DNA from: an uncultured Clostridia bacterium
Lineage (GTDB): Bacteria > Bacillota > Clostridia > Christensenellales > Aristaeellaceae
Assembly: GCA_934647305.1 (NCBI GenBank)
Contig: CAKUFI010000040.1
Span: 1 to 25,545, forward strand
Direction: 5' to 3'
DNA: 25,545 nucleotides
The position numbers and the translations under genes are program-made. The notes beneath the pieces were generated by a model. That model had not been told where the DNA came from. It searched no databases and worked only from the letters and a program-made list of their open reading frames with translations. Below are positions 7,831 through 15,217 of this stretch, piece by piece (within the stretch, counting starts at the first letter, position 1; every line of letters begins with the position of its first letter).

Positions 7831-8364
7831 ATGTTTTGGGACAGGGCTGCGTGCGTATACGATCTGTTCGCCAATGTCGTCAACCGCAGGGCCAACCGGG
7901 CGCTGTGCGATGTGGTGGCGGGACTGATCCTGCCCACAGACGAGGCGCTCGAGTGCGCCTGCGGCACCGGACTGCTCAGCGGCGTGATCGCGAGGAGGTG
8001 CAAAAGCCTGATCGCGACGGACTTTTCCGCCAACATGCTCAGGCGTGCGGAGAAAAAGTACGGCAGGCTGGGCAACGTGAAATTCGAGCGGGCGGACATC
8101 CTGCGCTTCGATTTTCCCGACGGGCGCTTCGACGTGGTGGTCGCCGCGAACGTCATTCATCTGCTGGACGAGCCGTATAAGGCGCTCGGCGAGCTGGACA
8201 GGGTGTGCAGGCCGGGGGGAAGGATTATTGTGCCCACCTACATGAACCGGACGGACAGGGGCTCGACCAACGGCCTGTCGAAGGCCATCGGACGGGCGGG
8301 CGCGGATTTCAGGCGGGAGTTCACGCTGGAGTCGTACAGGCAGTTCTTCGCGGAGGCCGGATAG
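7831..8364 (+). CDS. SAM-dependent methyltransferase, C-terminally truncated
   Basis: Class I methyltransferase (methyltransferase-11/25 type) of 177 aa. Motif I is ECACGTGLLSGVIA (about residues 32-45), the acidic residue after strand 2 is in LIATDFSANML, and motif post-I/II are in DILRFDFPDGRFDVVVAANVIHLL followed by RVCRPGGRIIVPTY. Family members normally continue about 30 residues past FTLESYRQFFAEAGF to complete the last strands; here a stop follows AEAG directly, at the point where homology to the facing AraC gene begins. It starts four bases after the upstream gene, so it is the operon's last member. Without the final strands the fold may be unstable; treat as possibly inactive. Confidence 0.8.
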   Translation: MFWDRAACVYDLFANVVNRRANRALCDVVAGLILPTDEALECACGTGLLSGVIARRCKSLIATDFSANMLRRAEKKYGRLGNVKFERADILRFDFPDGRFDVVVAANVIHLLDEPYKALGELDRVCRPGGRIIVPTYMNRTDRGSTNGLSKAIGRAGADFRREFTLESYRQFFAEAG

Positions 8365-8900
8365 GGCAGGCGAATGGTCTGCGGCACCTGATACATCTCG
8401 CTGAAGACGCGCTCCATCACGGCGGCGCGGTGAATTACCCGGGGATATTCGCCCAGCGCGACTTTTTCCAGAATCCGGTCGACGTCGATCCGGAAGTCCT
8501 TCAGCCCGGTTTGCAGCGCCCTGCGCGCCGTCGCGAGCTCCAGAGCGACCGTCAGGCCGTGATAATGTCCGGTTGGGAATACAAACCGTCCCGTATGACG
8601 CCGCCTGCGGTCCAGCTTCATGTCCCCCGCGCCCATGTAGGACACGGTATTCTCACCCGCCGCGTATTCCATACGTCCCTCACGGCAGTGATCGATGGCC
8701 AGCAGCTCCGTTCCGGGTACGAAGCCGGAATCGAAATACTCCATGTGGAAATCGTTGTAATTGAGCGCCATGCCCGGGAACACCGAATAGATGGTCATTG
8801 TGCCGTCGCCGGATTCGTTGCGAAACTGCCATACGGCGCATTCCTCGCTCTGCGCCAGCAAAAGCGCGCCCGGCTGAAGCACGCGCAAATCGTCTGGCAT
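8238..8900 (-). pseudogene. AraC-type regulator remnant lacking the DNA-binding domain
   Basis: The first about 180 residues (8900 down to about 8364) resemble the N-terminal sensor half of clostridial AraC-family regulators: GTMTIYSVFPGMALNYNDFH, then GTELLAIDHCREGRMEY, a YMGAGDMKLDRRRRH segment and FPTGHYHGL, ending in VFSEMYQVPQTIRLPY. In intact relatives this point is followed by a linker and two helix-turn-helix motifs (about 100 residues). Here homology stops and the last about 40 residues are antisense to the methyltransferase gene. ATG 8900 has GGAGGT seven bases upstream; GTG 8909 in the same frame is too close to it. The gene keeps a strong promoter and an operator. It could still make a sensor-only protein. 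Confidence 0.7.
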
Positions 8901-8920
8901 TGTCGTCACCTCCTTTAGAC

Positions 8921-8938
8921 GGTTAATCTCAACTAACC
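8921..8938. promoter_or_regulatory. 18-bp operator, site 2
   Basis: Read on the minus strand this is GGTTAGTTGAGATTAACC, sharing 14 of 18 positions with site 1 at 5095-5112 (GGTTAG and TAACC ends identical). It starts seven bases after the -10 box of the AraC-type gene, where a bound repressor would block transcription. Confidence 0.65.
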
Positions 8939-8945
8939 AAAGGGT

Positions 8946-8974
8946 ATTCTACCGGAAAACACTCTGCCTGTCTA
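8946..8974 (-). promoter_or_regulatory. Promoter of the AraC-type gene
   Basis: On the minus strand: TAGACA (8974-8969), 17-base spacer, TAGAAT (8951-8946), each one mismatch from consensus. The operator lies at the predicted transcription start. Confidence 0.75.
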
Positions 8975-9091
8975 TCCCAATCGGACGGAAATGCTCCATA
9001 TAGTCAACGGATTTGGGACGGGCCATGAAGAAACGCCGCGGGTTTGTCAGTCCAGCGGCGGCGCTTCGAGTTTGAGGGTGCGAACCGAGAG

Positions 9092-9111
9092 CTTTTGTTA
9101 AATATCAAAAG
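9092..9111. promoter_or_regulatory. Inverted repeat upstream of the TetR promoter
   Basis: CTTTTG-N8-CAAAAG, 15 bases before the -35 box of the TetR gene. It differs from the GGTTAG operators. It may be an operator for another protein or an upstream element. Confidence 0.3.
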
Positions 9112-9126
9112 GGCTGCAGTCGGGAC

Positions 9127-9155
9127 TTGACTTTCCGTGAGATGAAGTCTATACT
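9127..9155 (+). promoter_or_regulatory. SigA promoter of the TetR operon
   Basis: TTGACT (9127-9132), 17-base spacer, TATACT (9150-9155). The spacer itself carries GACTT and AAGTC as short inverted arms. The leader before the TetR start is about 60 bases. Confidence 0.8.
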
Positions 9156-9221
9156 AAAACGCGCGTTGCAAAATGAATAATTTAAAACATACAGTTTAGA
9201 ATAAAAGAGGAAGTGACGAGC

Positions 9222-9809
9222 ATGCCTCCCAGACCAAAATTTTCGCGCGAGGAAATCGTCGAGGCCGCGCTGAGGGTCGTTTCGGAAAAGGGCGTCGAGG
9301 CGCTGACAGCCAAAGCGCTGGGCGACGCGCTGGGCAGCTCCGCGCGCCCCATCTTCACCGTTTTTCGGTGCATGAAGGAGGTGCAGGACGAGGTGCGCGC
9401 GGCGGCGATGCGCCGTTTCGAGGGCTTTGCGGAGCAGGGAGCGCCCGATCTGCCGCTTTTTAAACGGGTGGGTATGCGGATGGTGCTTTTCGGCGCACGG
9501 GAGCCCAAGCTCTATCAGCTGCTGTTCATGCAGGAGAACCAGCGCGCCGTCCGCTTTGACGACGTGTTCGGCGAGCTCGGCCCCACGGCGGAGGACTGCA
9601 TCGCGCTGCTGCAAAAGGAGTATGCGCTGACCGGGGACGAGGCGAAAACGCTCTTTGAAAACGTCTGGATTTATACCTTCGGAGTGGGCGCGCTGTGCGC
9701 CACGCGGGTTTGCCGCTTTTCGGAGGAGCGGCTGGGCCAGATGCTGTCCACGCAGTTTCAGGCCATGATGCTGCTGATAAAGTCCGGCAGGGCCGGGGCC
9801 GCGCGCTGA
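9222..9809 (+). CDS. TetR/AcrR family transcriptional regulator
   Basis: Repressor-type protein of 195 aa. Residues 6-50 are the TetR HTH: FSREEIVEAALRVVSEKGVE, LTAKALGDALGSSARPIFTVF, with the recognition helix around SSARPIFTVFRC. The rest is a helical ligand-binding and dimer domain. ATG 9222 is preferred over in-frame GTG 9213 because AGAGGAAG (9205-9212) is correctly spaced only for the former. It is the first gene of a plus-strand operon and the nearest DNA-binding regulator to the two TetR-like operators at 5095 and 8921, so it is the best candidate to control the hydrolase operon; this is inference. No copy of that operator is seen at its own promoter. Confidence 0.9.
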   Translation: MPPRPKFSREEIVEAALRVVSEKGVEALTAKALGDALGSSARPIFTVFRCMKEVQDEVRAAAMRRFEGFAEQGAPDLPLFKRVGMRMVLFGAREPKLYQLLFMQENQRAVRFDDVFGELGPTAEDCIALLQKEYALTGDEAKTLFENVWIYTFGVGALCATRVCRFSEERLGQMLSTQFQAMMLLIKSGRAGAAR

Positions 9810-9852
9810 TCCCTGAGGGAAAGGACTGAAGCTGCGAACGGGAGGCGTGCGT

Positions 9853-10857
9853 ATGGGCTTTCTTTCGTATTCACTGGGCTATTACCGGCGAGAGCTGCAG
9901 GCACTGGCCGGGGCGCGCCCGAGCGGGGAATCAGTCTATCGCGCCAGACAGCTGCTCAAGATGCTGGACGACCTGGCGGACGAGGGGTATACCGAGCTGG
10001 GCGAGCGCCTGGGGGCGGCGTGCGGCGGCCTGTCTTTTCTGCACGACTATCTCAGGGCGCAGCACGCCGAGCCGTTTGCGCTGCCTGAAGGGAAAATCGA
10101 CGGGCAGGCGCTTCCCTGCGAGGCGGAGGAGAGGGAGCTGGGCGAGGCGATTCGATGCGCGGCGGCCCAGGCGATGGAGATTCCGCCGTCACGGCCCGCG
10201 CCATTCATCGAGCGGCTGCGCGGGTTCTGCCGCTGGATCGGATACGACGAGGGGACGTCCTACATCTTTTTGCTGCGCGACGCGCTGCTGCCCTATGTCT
10301 GCTTTCTCGGGCAGGGCAGGACGCGCATATCGCCCTGGCTGCTCAGCCGGAAATCCTTCGCGGAGCTGACGGGCGACGAGCATGCGGACGATGAGCTTAG
10401 GGCGGTGGTTTATCGCGCGCTGGAGGCTGGGTGTGCCGATTTTCAGGCCTTTACCCGCCGCGTGCTTCCAGATATGAGGGAGACGGTCGGCAGATATCCT
10501 CGGGCCAGCGAATACCTTGCATCCATGCTGACCCAGGTCGATGCGAGGAGGATCGTCGTCGTGGAGTCCGGATGCTGCGGCACCTTTCCACTGCTGCTGA
10601 TGAGCCTGGACAGCCGCGCGGATATGCGGATGTACACGACTTATCCATACCTGACGGACGTGTACGCGGGGCGCGTCTATACCGCGCGCTATGAGGAAAA
10701 CCGGTTGTTTGAGACGATGGCTTCGCAGGAGGCGTATTTTCGCTTTGCGGGCCTCCGAAACGGGCAATTTTATGTGCGGAAGTGCGCGGACGCGGCGACT
10801 GAGCGCCGGGCGCTGGCGGAGATCAGGGGAATGTTGACGAAACAGGAGGAAAAATGA
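9853..10857 (+). CDS. Conserved protein of unknown function
   Basis: I do not recognise this 334-aa protein. It has no signal peptide or membrane segment. The N-terminal half is helical and charged (residues 1-130), the middle holds a hydrophobic stretch YIFLLRDALLPYVCFLGQGRTRISPWLLSR, and the most distinctive part is RIVVVESGCCGTFPLLLMSLD (about 232-252), a beta-strand followed by a Gly/Cys loop that looks like an active-site or nucleotide-binding turn, then TTYPYLTDVYAGRVYTARYEENRLFE. ATG 9853 is preferred over GTG 9847 because GGGAGG (9840-9845) needs the longer spacing. It follows tetR by 43 bases and its stop overlaps the next start, so it is in the same operon. Confidence 0.75.
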   Translation: MGFLSYSLGYYRRELQALAGARPSGESVYRARQLLKMLDDLADEGYTELGERLGAACGGLSFLHDYLRAQHAEPFALPEGKIDGQALPCEAEERELGEAIRCAAAQAMEIPPSRPAPFIERLRGFCRWIGYDEGTSYIFLLRDALLPYVCFLGQGRTRISPWLLSRKSFAELTGDEHADDELRAVVYRALEAGCADFQAFTRRVLPDMRETVGRYPRASEYLASMLTQVDARRIVVVESGCCGTFPLLLMSLDSRADMRMYTTYPYLTDVYAGRVYTARYEENRLFETMASQEAYFRFAGLRNGQFYVRKCADAATERRALAEIRGMLTKQEEK

Positions 10858-11018
10858 GGATGGAAACGAGCGCAAAACTGCTCGCGGTCGCGGTCGCTCT
10901 GCTGCTGCTTGCGGGCGTGATTTTCGGGATGCTGGGCCAATGGCTGTATGCGGCGCTGGTCTGGGCGGGAGGCCTGGGCTGCGGCGGCGCGGCGCTGAAG
11001 TGGAAAGGGAAGGACTAA
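10854..11018 (+). CDS. Small membrane peptide, 54 aa
   Basis: Short gene with start ATG overlapping the previous stop (ATGA), an AGGAGG just upstream, and TAA immediately before the next ATG, so it is packed between two real genes with no spare base. The product has a short polar N-terminus (MRMETSAK), a membrane segment of about 22 residues (LLAVAVALLLLAGVIFGMLG), a second hydrophobic stretch (LYAALVWAGGLGCGGAAL) and a basic tail (KWKGKD). That suggests a two-pass hairpin with both ends in the cytoplasm. No function can be assigned. Confidence 0.75.
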   Translation: MRMETSAKLLAVAVALLLLAGVIFGMLGQWLYAALVWAGGLGCGGAALKWKGKD

Positions 11019-11645
11019 ATGAAGCGCGTAGAGGAACTGGTGACCCGGAGGCTGCTCCTGCGTCCGTTCCGCGCGGCCGATTTGCAGGATTTGTACGATT
11101 GCCTGTCCGACCCGGAGGTCGTCCGGTTCGAGCCCTACCCGCCCGCGACATGGGCGAAGGCGGAGGCGGCGCTGCGCGAGCGAATGGCCGGCGGCGACAT
11201 GCTCGCCGTCGAGCGCAGAGAGGACGGCCGGGTGATCGGCAACGTCTGTCTGGGCGGGCGCGAGTTCGAGGCGCTGGAGCTGGGGTATCTGCTTCGGCGG
11301 GACTGCTGGGGGCGGGGCTATGCCCTTGAAGCCTGCCGGGCGCTGGTTGAAGAGGCCTTTTCCAGGGGCGCGCATCGAATCTATGCGGAGTGCGACCCGC
11401 AAAACGCCGCGTCCTGGCGGCTGCTGGAGCGCCTGGGCTTTCGGCGGGAGGCGCATTTCAGGAAAAACGTCTATTTCTGGAAGGACGCGGCGGGCTGTCC
11501 CTGCTGGAAGGATACCTATGTGTATGGTCTGCTCCGGGAGGACGCGGCCGAGCTGTGCCTGGAGGAGAAATTCGACCTCGAGGCTCGCAGCCAGACTGCT
11601 GAAGCGGGCCCTGTGAGCGGCGCGCTTTGCGAAGGGGACATGTGA
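11019..11645 (+). CDS. GNAT N-acetyltransferase, RimJ/RimL type
   Basis: Protein of 208 aa that should transfer an acetyl group from acetyl-CoA to an amine. It starts with the RimJ/RimL-type strand TRRLLLRPFRAADLQDLYDCL and DPEVVRF. The acetyl-CoA loop is in YLLRRDCWGRGYALEACRAL (about 92-111), followed by AHRIYAECDPQNAASWRLLERLGFRREA, the conserved Asn-containing helix of the family. The ATG comes directly after the small membrane gene's TAA. The last about 35 residues are a charged extension beyond the usual length of 170-185. The substrate is not predictable; relatives act on ribosomal proteins, drugs or small amines. Confidence 0.92.
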   Translation: MKRVEELVTRRLLLRPFRAADLQDLYDCLSDPEVVRFEPYPPATWAKAEAALRERMAGGDMLAVERREDGRVIGNVCLGGREFEALELGYLLRRDCWGRGYALEACRALVEEAFSRGAHRIYAECDPQNAASWRLLERLGFRREAHFRKNVYFWKDAAGCPCWKDTYVYGLLREDAAELCLEEKFDLEARSQTAEAGPVSGALCEGDM

Positions 11646-11670
11646 ACGTCGGCGAAAGGAGCAAACTGAC

Positions 11671-11952
11671 ATGAACAAATGCGACGCGTTGTGGAAATAC
11701 GTGCGGGAAAGAGGGCAGGCGCAGCTTATACTGACCTTCGACGAGGCGGAGGCGATCGCGGGCGTGCCGCTCGACCATTCCTTCCTGAAGTACAAGAGGG
11801 AGCTGCTTGAGTACGGCTACGTTCAGCGCAAGCGGCTTGGCAGAGAACGCCGGGAGGCGGAAAAGCAGCGCCGGTTTGACCTGCGGCAGGGGAAAACAGA
11901 GAGAAAACCACAAGGGACACTGAGGGCGAACCAGATGGGCGAGGTCGCCTGA
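11671..11952 (+). CDS. Small protein of unknown function, last gene of the operon
   Basis: Protein of 93 aa. The first 55 residues have a pattern seen in many small Firmicute proteins: KCDALWKYV, then LTFDEAEAIAGVPLDHSFL, then YKRELLEYGY, which suggests a compact helical fold with some likeness to winged-helix or DUF7662-type proteins. The rest is a basic, probably disordered tail (RKRLGRERREAEKQRR). AAAGGAG nine bases upstream sets the start. It lies 25 bases after the acetyltransferase and ends just before a strong terminator. No function is proposed. Confidence 0.75.
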   Translation: MNKCDALWKYVRERGQAQLILTFDEAEAIAGVPLDHSFLKYKRELLEYGYVQRKRLGRERREAEKQRRFDLRQGKTERKPQGTLRANQMGEVA

Positions 11953-11953
11953 G

Positions 11954-12000
11954 AAAAAAGCGCGCTTCGGGCGAGGAAAGCTCCTCGTGAAGCGCGTTTT
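11954..12000. terminator. Bidirectional terminator between convergent operons
   Basis: CGCGCTTC (11961-11968) pairs with GAAGCGCG (11989-11996), with an inner CGAGG/CCTCG stem. It is flanked by A6 on the left and T4 on the right, so it can end the TetR operon on the plus strand and mutY on the minus strand. Confidence 0.85.
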
Positions 12001-12006
12001 CCGCGT

Positions 12007-13047
12007 CTATGCGCCGCCCCGCATCAGCTGCCCCCGGAAGAACCGGAAGGCGGTGGCCAGGGGGAGCGCAGCGAGCTGGTCGCGGGTGACGAAGCGGTAG
12101 TCGCCCGCGGGCAGGGTTTCCTGAGGCAGGCGGTAGCGGTAGCCGGTCATCTCCCAGATCAGGTGGGTGAAGACGTGCCTTGCCTCGCCGCAGGTGCGCT
12201 CGAAGACGGCGTCCGTCAGGCCCAGCTCGGCCAGGCACTCGTCCACCGCCGCCCGGTCGGTCGCCTCGGGAAAGCCGGGAAACTCCCACAGGCCGCCCAG
12301 AAGCGCGGTCTCGGGCCGCCTGTGCAGCAGTACCTTGTCGCCGCAGAACACGAGCGCGACGGCGCGGCGCTCCACCTTTTGCCGGGCGCGCGGGGGCAGC
12401 ACGGGGTAGTCGCGCTGCGTGCCGGTCTGAAAGGCCTGACAGTCGCTCCGCACCGGGCACTGGCCGCAGTCCGGGTTGGCCGGCGTGCAGATCAGGCTGC
12501 CCAGGCCCATCAGCGCCTGGTTGAAATCGCCGGGGCGATCCTCGGGCATGCGGTCGTACACGGCCTGATAGATGGCGCGCTTTCCGGCGGCGGAGTGCAC
12601 GTTGCGCCCCTCGCACAGCACCCGCGCCATGACGCGGTTCAGGTTTCCGTCCACGGCGGGGACGCGCAGGCCATAGGCGATCGAGGCGATTGCGCCGGCG
12701 GTGTAGTCGCCGATGCCGGGCAGGCTGCGCAGCGCGTCCAGGTCCTGAGGCAGCTTGCCCGCGTACCGGCTCACGATGATACGCGCCGCCGCGTGCAGGT
12801 TGCGCGCACGGGAGTAGTACCCAAGGCCTTCCCACTGCTTGAGCACCTGTTCAAGCGGGGCCTCGGCGAGTTCGCGCACCGTCGGAAACGCGCTGAGGAA
12901 GCGGCGATAATAGCCGGTTACGGTTTCGGTACGGGTCTGCTGCAGCATGATTTCGGAGATCCAGATGCGGTAGGGATCCCTTTCGCCGCACCAGATCAGC
13001 GCGCGGGCGTTCTTTTCATGCCAGGCCATGAGGTCGTCGGTAAACAA
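12007..13047 (-). CDS. mutY: Adenine DNA glycosylase MutY
   Basis: Removes adenine mispaired with 8-oxoguanine. The N-terminal HhH-GPD domain shows SEIMLQQTRTETV (catalytic Glu), the helix-hairpin-helix LPGIGDYTAGAI and VDGNLNRVMAR with the catalytic Asp. The 4Fe-4S cluster loop is complete as Cys-x6-Cys-x2-Cys-x5-Cys (CTPANPDCGQCPVRSDC). The C-terminal NUDIX-like domain has VLLHRRPETALLGGLWEFPG and the FTHLIWEM strand that reads the damaged base. ATG 13065 is in frame but has no ribosome-binding site; AAGGAGG lies inside codons 2-3 after it and is eight bases before TTG 13047, which also gives the usual N-terminal length before the DLMAWHEKNAR block. I therefore prefer TTG. All key residues are present. 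Confidence 0.95.
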   Translation of the reverse strand: MFTDDLMAWHEKNARALIWCGERDPYRIWISEIMLQQTRTETVTGYYRRFLSAFPTVRELAEAPLEQVLKQWEGLGYYSRARNLHAAARIIVSRYAGKLPQDLDALRSLPGIGDYTAGAIASIAYGLRVPAVDGNLNRVMARVLCEGRNVHSAAGKRAIYQAVYDRMPEDRPGDFNQALMGLGSLICTPANPDCGQCPVRSDCQAFQTGTQRDYPVLPPRARQKVERRAVALVFCGDKVLLHRRPETALLGGLWEFPGFPEATDRAAVDECLAELGLTDAVFERTCGEARHVFTHLIWEMTGYRYRLPQETLPAGDYRFVTRDQLAALPLATAFRFFRGQLMRGGA

Positions 13048-13165
13048 GCGGGTTTCCTCCTTCATACGTAGGCGAGAGAATGCGCAGGGGTGGGGGCCGG
13101 GCGAGCGGATGCGAGCCGCGTGGGGTGGGGGATTCGGGGACGGGGCCCAGCGCGGCTACGTTCCC

Positions 13166-13525
13166 CTAGCGCGGCAGAAAGACCTCAGTTCCTGCGTCCA
13201 GCATGTCGGGAAGAGGCGTGAGCAGGCGCAGCGAGTCCATGGACTGCCCCAAGCGGGCAGCGAGCGCCTGGGCAGATTCCGGGGCGTTCAGCGTGAGCGC
13301 GACTCCGCGGCGGGCGGACATGGCGGGCTCCAGCAGCGCCCGCACCGGACAGGGCGCCTGAGCCTGGGCGCAGTAATCCGCGTCCGGCACGTCGATATGC
13401 CGCCCGGGCAGCAGCCAGGCCTCGCTGAACAGCCCGTTTGCCCGCAGAATCATACACCCGGGCACGCCCAGCCGGGCGGACAGCATGCCCAGCGTCTCGC
13501 CCTCGCGGATGATTGTCGTCTTCAT
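13166..13525 (-). CDS. LysM-domain protein
   Basis: Protein of 119 aa. Residues 2-47 are a LysM domain (IREGETLGMLSARLGVPGCM, ILRANGL, LLPGRHIDVP). A second, weaker LysM-like stretch near the C-terminus (ALAARLGQSMDSLRLL, LDAGTEVFLPR) suggests a degenerate tandem. LysM binds N-acetylglucosamine chains of peptidoglycan or chitin. There is no signal peptide, which fits spore-coat or spore-cortex LysM proteins made inside the mother cell, though this is inference. ATG 13525 is chosen over the in-frame upstream ATG at 13540 because GGGAGGT is correctly placed for it. That ribosome-binding site lies in one arm of a 10-bp hairpin. It sits between capA-like and mutY genes on the same strand. Confidence 0.8.
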   Translation of the reverse strand: MKTTIIREGETLGMLSARLGVPGCMILRANGLFSEAWLLPGRHIDVPDADYCAQAQAPCPVRALLEPAMSARRGVALTLNAPESAQALAARLGQSMDSLRLLTPLPDMLDAGTEVFLPR

Positions 13526-13528
13526 AGC

Positions 13529-13562
13529 CGCACCTCCCACACAAGCCTATGCGGGAGGCGCG
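13529..13562 (-). promoter_or_regulatory. Hairpin covering the LysM gene's ribosome-binding site
   Basis: In the minus-strand RNA, CGCGCCUCCC pairs with GGGAGGUGCG (one G-U pair) around a 14-base loop. The 3' arm contains the GGGAGGU Shine-Dalgarno sequence of the LysM gene, so the stem would hide it until opened. Confidence 0.5.
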
Positions 13563-13597
13563 ATTTCATATGAACCTGTTCAACCGATTCAGTCGAC

Positions 13598-15172
13598 TCA
13601 GCCGGCGGAGATTGCGCAGACGTTGTTGCCGCCCATCTGCTCATAGATCTCGTACCAGCACTCCTTCATGCGGGTATAGCTCGCCTCGTCCATGCCGGCG
13701 GGCGGGGCTTCCATATACTGACCGATGGGCAGGATGCGGTAGTCGTAGCCCGAGTCCTCGCTGCCCCAGCGCCAGACGTAGGTGGGAATGTAGGTAGGGT
13801 TGGTGATCTTGAAGCTGCCGTCGGGCTGCTCCTCGATGGTGAAGTCGAAGATGATGCCGCTGTCCTTGTACTGAGCGCGCTGGTCGGAGATGAAGTTGCC
13901 CAGGGAGTAGACCACGAGCGCGCTTCGGACGGTGCCGTCCGCGGCGGTGGTGGTGATGTATTCGCAGGTCTGCACCATGTGCGGATGGCCGCCCACGATG
14001 ATGTCCACTCCGGCCGCGATCAGCTGCTGGGCGTACTTTTTCGTCAGGGCCTCGGGCACGCGCTTGTCCTCCTCGCCCCAGTGCATGTAGCCCACGATGA
14101 CCTCCGCGCCCGCGTCCTTGAGCGCCTGCACCTGCTGGGTGAAGTTTGCGTTCTGGATGTAGCGGAAGCCATATTCGCTGGCGGCGCTGTCAGACTTTTT
14201 GTCCATGGTGTTGGTGGTCTGGTTATAGTTGAGGAAGCCCACCTTGATGCCGTTGATGTCCATGACCTCGGGAGTGTTGTAGGCCTCGGGGGTCTTGTAC
14301 GCGCCCACGTGCTTGAGGCCTGACTGGTCGACCAGGTCGATGCTCTCGCGCAGGCCGTCCCAGAAGCCGTCCAGCATGTGGTTGTTGGCCATGGTGAGCA
14401 TGTCCACGCCGCAGCCGATCAGGGTATTGAGGATCGAGGGCGGGGTAGAGAACTGCGGATAGCCGGAATAGCCGTACTTGTTCTTGTGCAGGGTGGCCTC
14501 GATGTTGATGACCGTCCAGTCCGCGTCGGCCATTACGTCCTTAATCGTGGAGAAGTAGGGGTCGAAGTCATAGGCGCTGCCGCCGCCCACCTCGAGCGCG
14601 GTATCAAGCAGCGGCTTGTGCATGATGACGTCGCCGCAGGTGCGGATGGTTGCGCGGCGCAGGCCGTTACTGGGCGCGTCGGTGGCGGTTTCCGGCTCCT
14701 GCCAGTCGGGCTCGGGCGTGTCGGTCGGGGTCAAATCGCCGGAGGGAGTTCCGGACTCGGCCGGGGCCTGCGTGTCGATGGGGGCGGTGTTATAGGAGAC
14801 GGTCTGCTGTCGGCGATCCTTCGTCAGGCTGCTGGTGATCTTCACGGTGATGCCCACGCACAGAAGCGCCACCATCGCAAAGCACAGGAGCTTGAGCGCG
14901 GGAGGCATCTGCGAGCCGCCGCCGTTTCCGCCGCGCCGGGGAGACTGCGAGTAGCCGCCGGGCCGCCGCTGCTGGGCGTACCGCTGTCCCGAGCAGCCCG
15001 AGGAGGATGGACGGCGCTGACCCTGGGCGGAGTAGCCGCCGGGCCGCTGTGTCCCCTGATAGGGCCTTTGCTGCGCGCCGGGGCGCTGGCCATAGGGGCG
15101 CGGCGCCGGGCGGGAGGGGGGAGTGGAGGGGCGTCTTGAGTCGCCGTAGCGGCCCTGGTAATCGTTCGGCAT
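13598..15172 (-). CDS. CapA-family membrane-anchored phosphatase-like protein
   Basis: Protein of 524 aa from the CapA/PgsA metallophosphatase-like family; the name comes from poly-gamma-glutamate capsule synthesis, but most members have no known substrate. The first about 90 residues are a cytoplasmic, disordered tail rich in Arg, Pro, Gly, Gln and Tyr. One membrane segment (about 93-113) and a Thr/Pro/Glu linker follow. The outer domain carries the metal-site motifs in order: CGDVIMHKP, NIEATL, ANNHMLDGFWDG, YMHWGEE, GGHPHMVQ and SLGNFISDQ. ATG 15172 (MPNDYQGR) is preferred; an in-frame ATG at 15190 has no ribosome-binding site, although GGAG before 15172 is spaced rather far. No capB/capC neighbours are present, so capsule synthesis is not supported. 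Confidence 0.9.
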   Translation of the reverse strand: MPNDYQGRYGDSRRPSTPPSRPAPRPYGQRPGAQQRPYQGTQRPGGYSAQGQRRPSSSGCSGQRYAQQRRPGGYSQSPRRGGNGGGSQMPPALKLLCFAMVALLCVGITVKITSSLTKDRRQQTVSYNTAPIDTQAPAESGTPSGDLTPTDTPEPDWQEPETATDAPSNGLRRATIRTCGDVIMHKPLLDTALEVGGGSAYDFDPYFSTIKDVMADADWTVINIEATLHKNKYGYSGYPQFSTPPSILNTLIGCGVDMLTMANNHMLDGFWDGLRESIDLVDQSGLKHVGAYKTPEAYNTPEVMDINGIKVGFLNYNQTTNTMDKKSDSAASEYGFRYIQNANFTQQVQALKDAGAEVIVGYMHWGEEDKRVPEALTKKYAQQLIAAGVDIIVGGHPHMVQTCEYITTTAADGTVRSALVVYSLGNFISDQRAQYKDSGIIFDFTIEEQPDGSFKITNPTYIPTYVWRWGSEDSGYDYRILPIGQYMEAPPAGMDEASYTRMKECWYEIYEQMGGNNVCAISAG

Positions 15173-15217
15173 ATGTAAAAACAGCTCCATTCGTCGTTTG
15201 TATCTCAGCTTCTTTAT

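Noticed and set aside
6333..8156. 607-codon minus-strand frame across the hydrolase operon
   Set aside because: It spans four tightly packed plus-strand genes with clear motifs and has no start signal.
9030..9060. Possible terminator between the AraC and TetR promoters
   Set aside because: Only loose GCCGC/GCGGC pairing with a long loop and no T-run.
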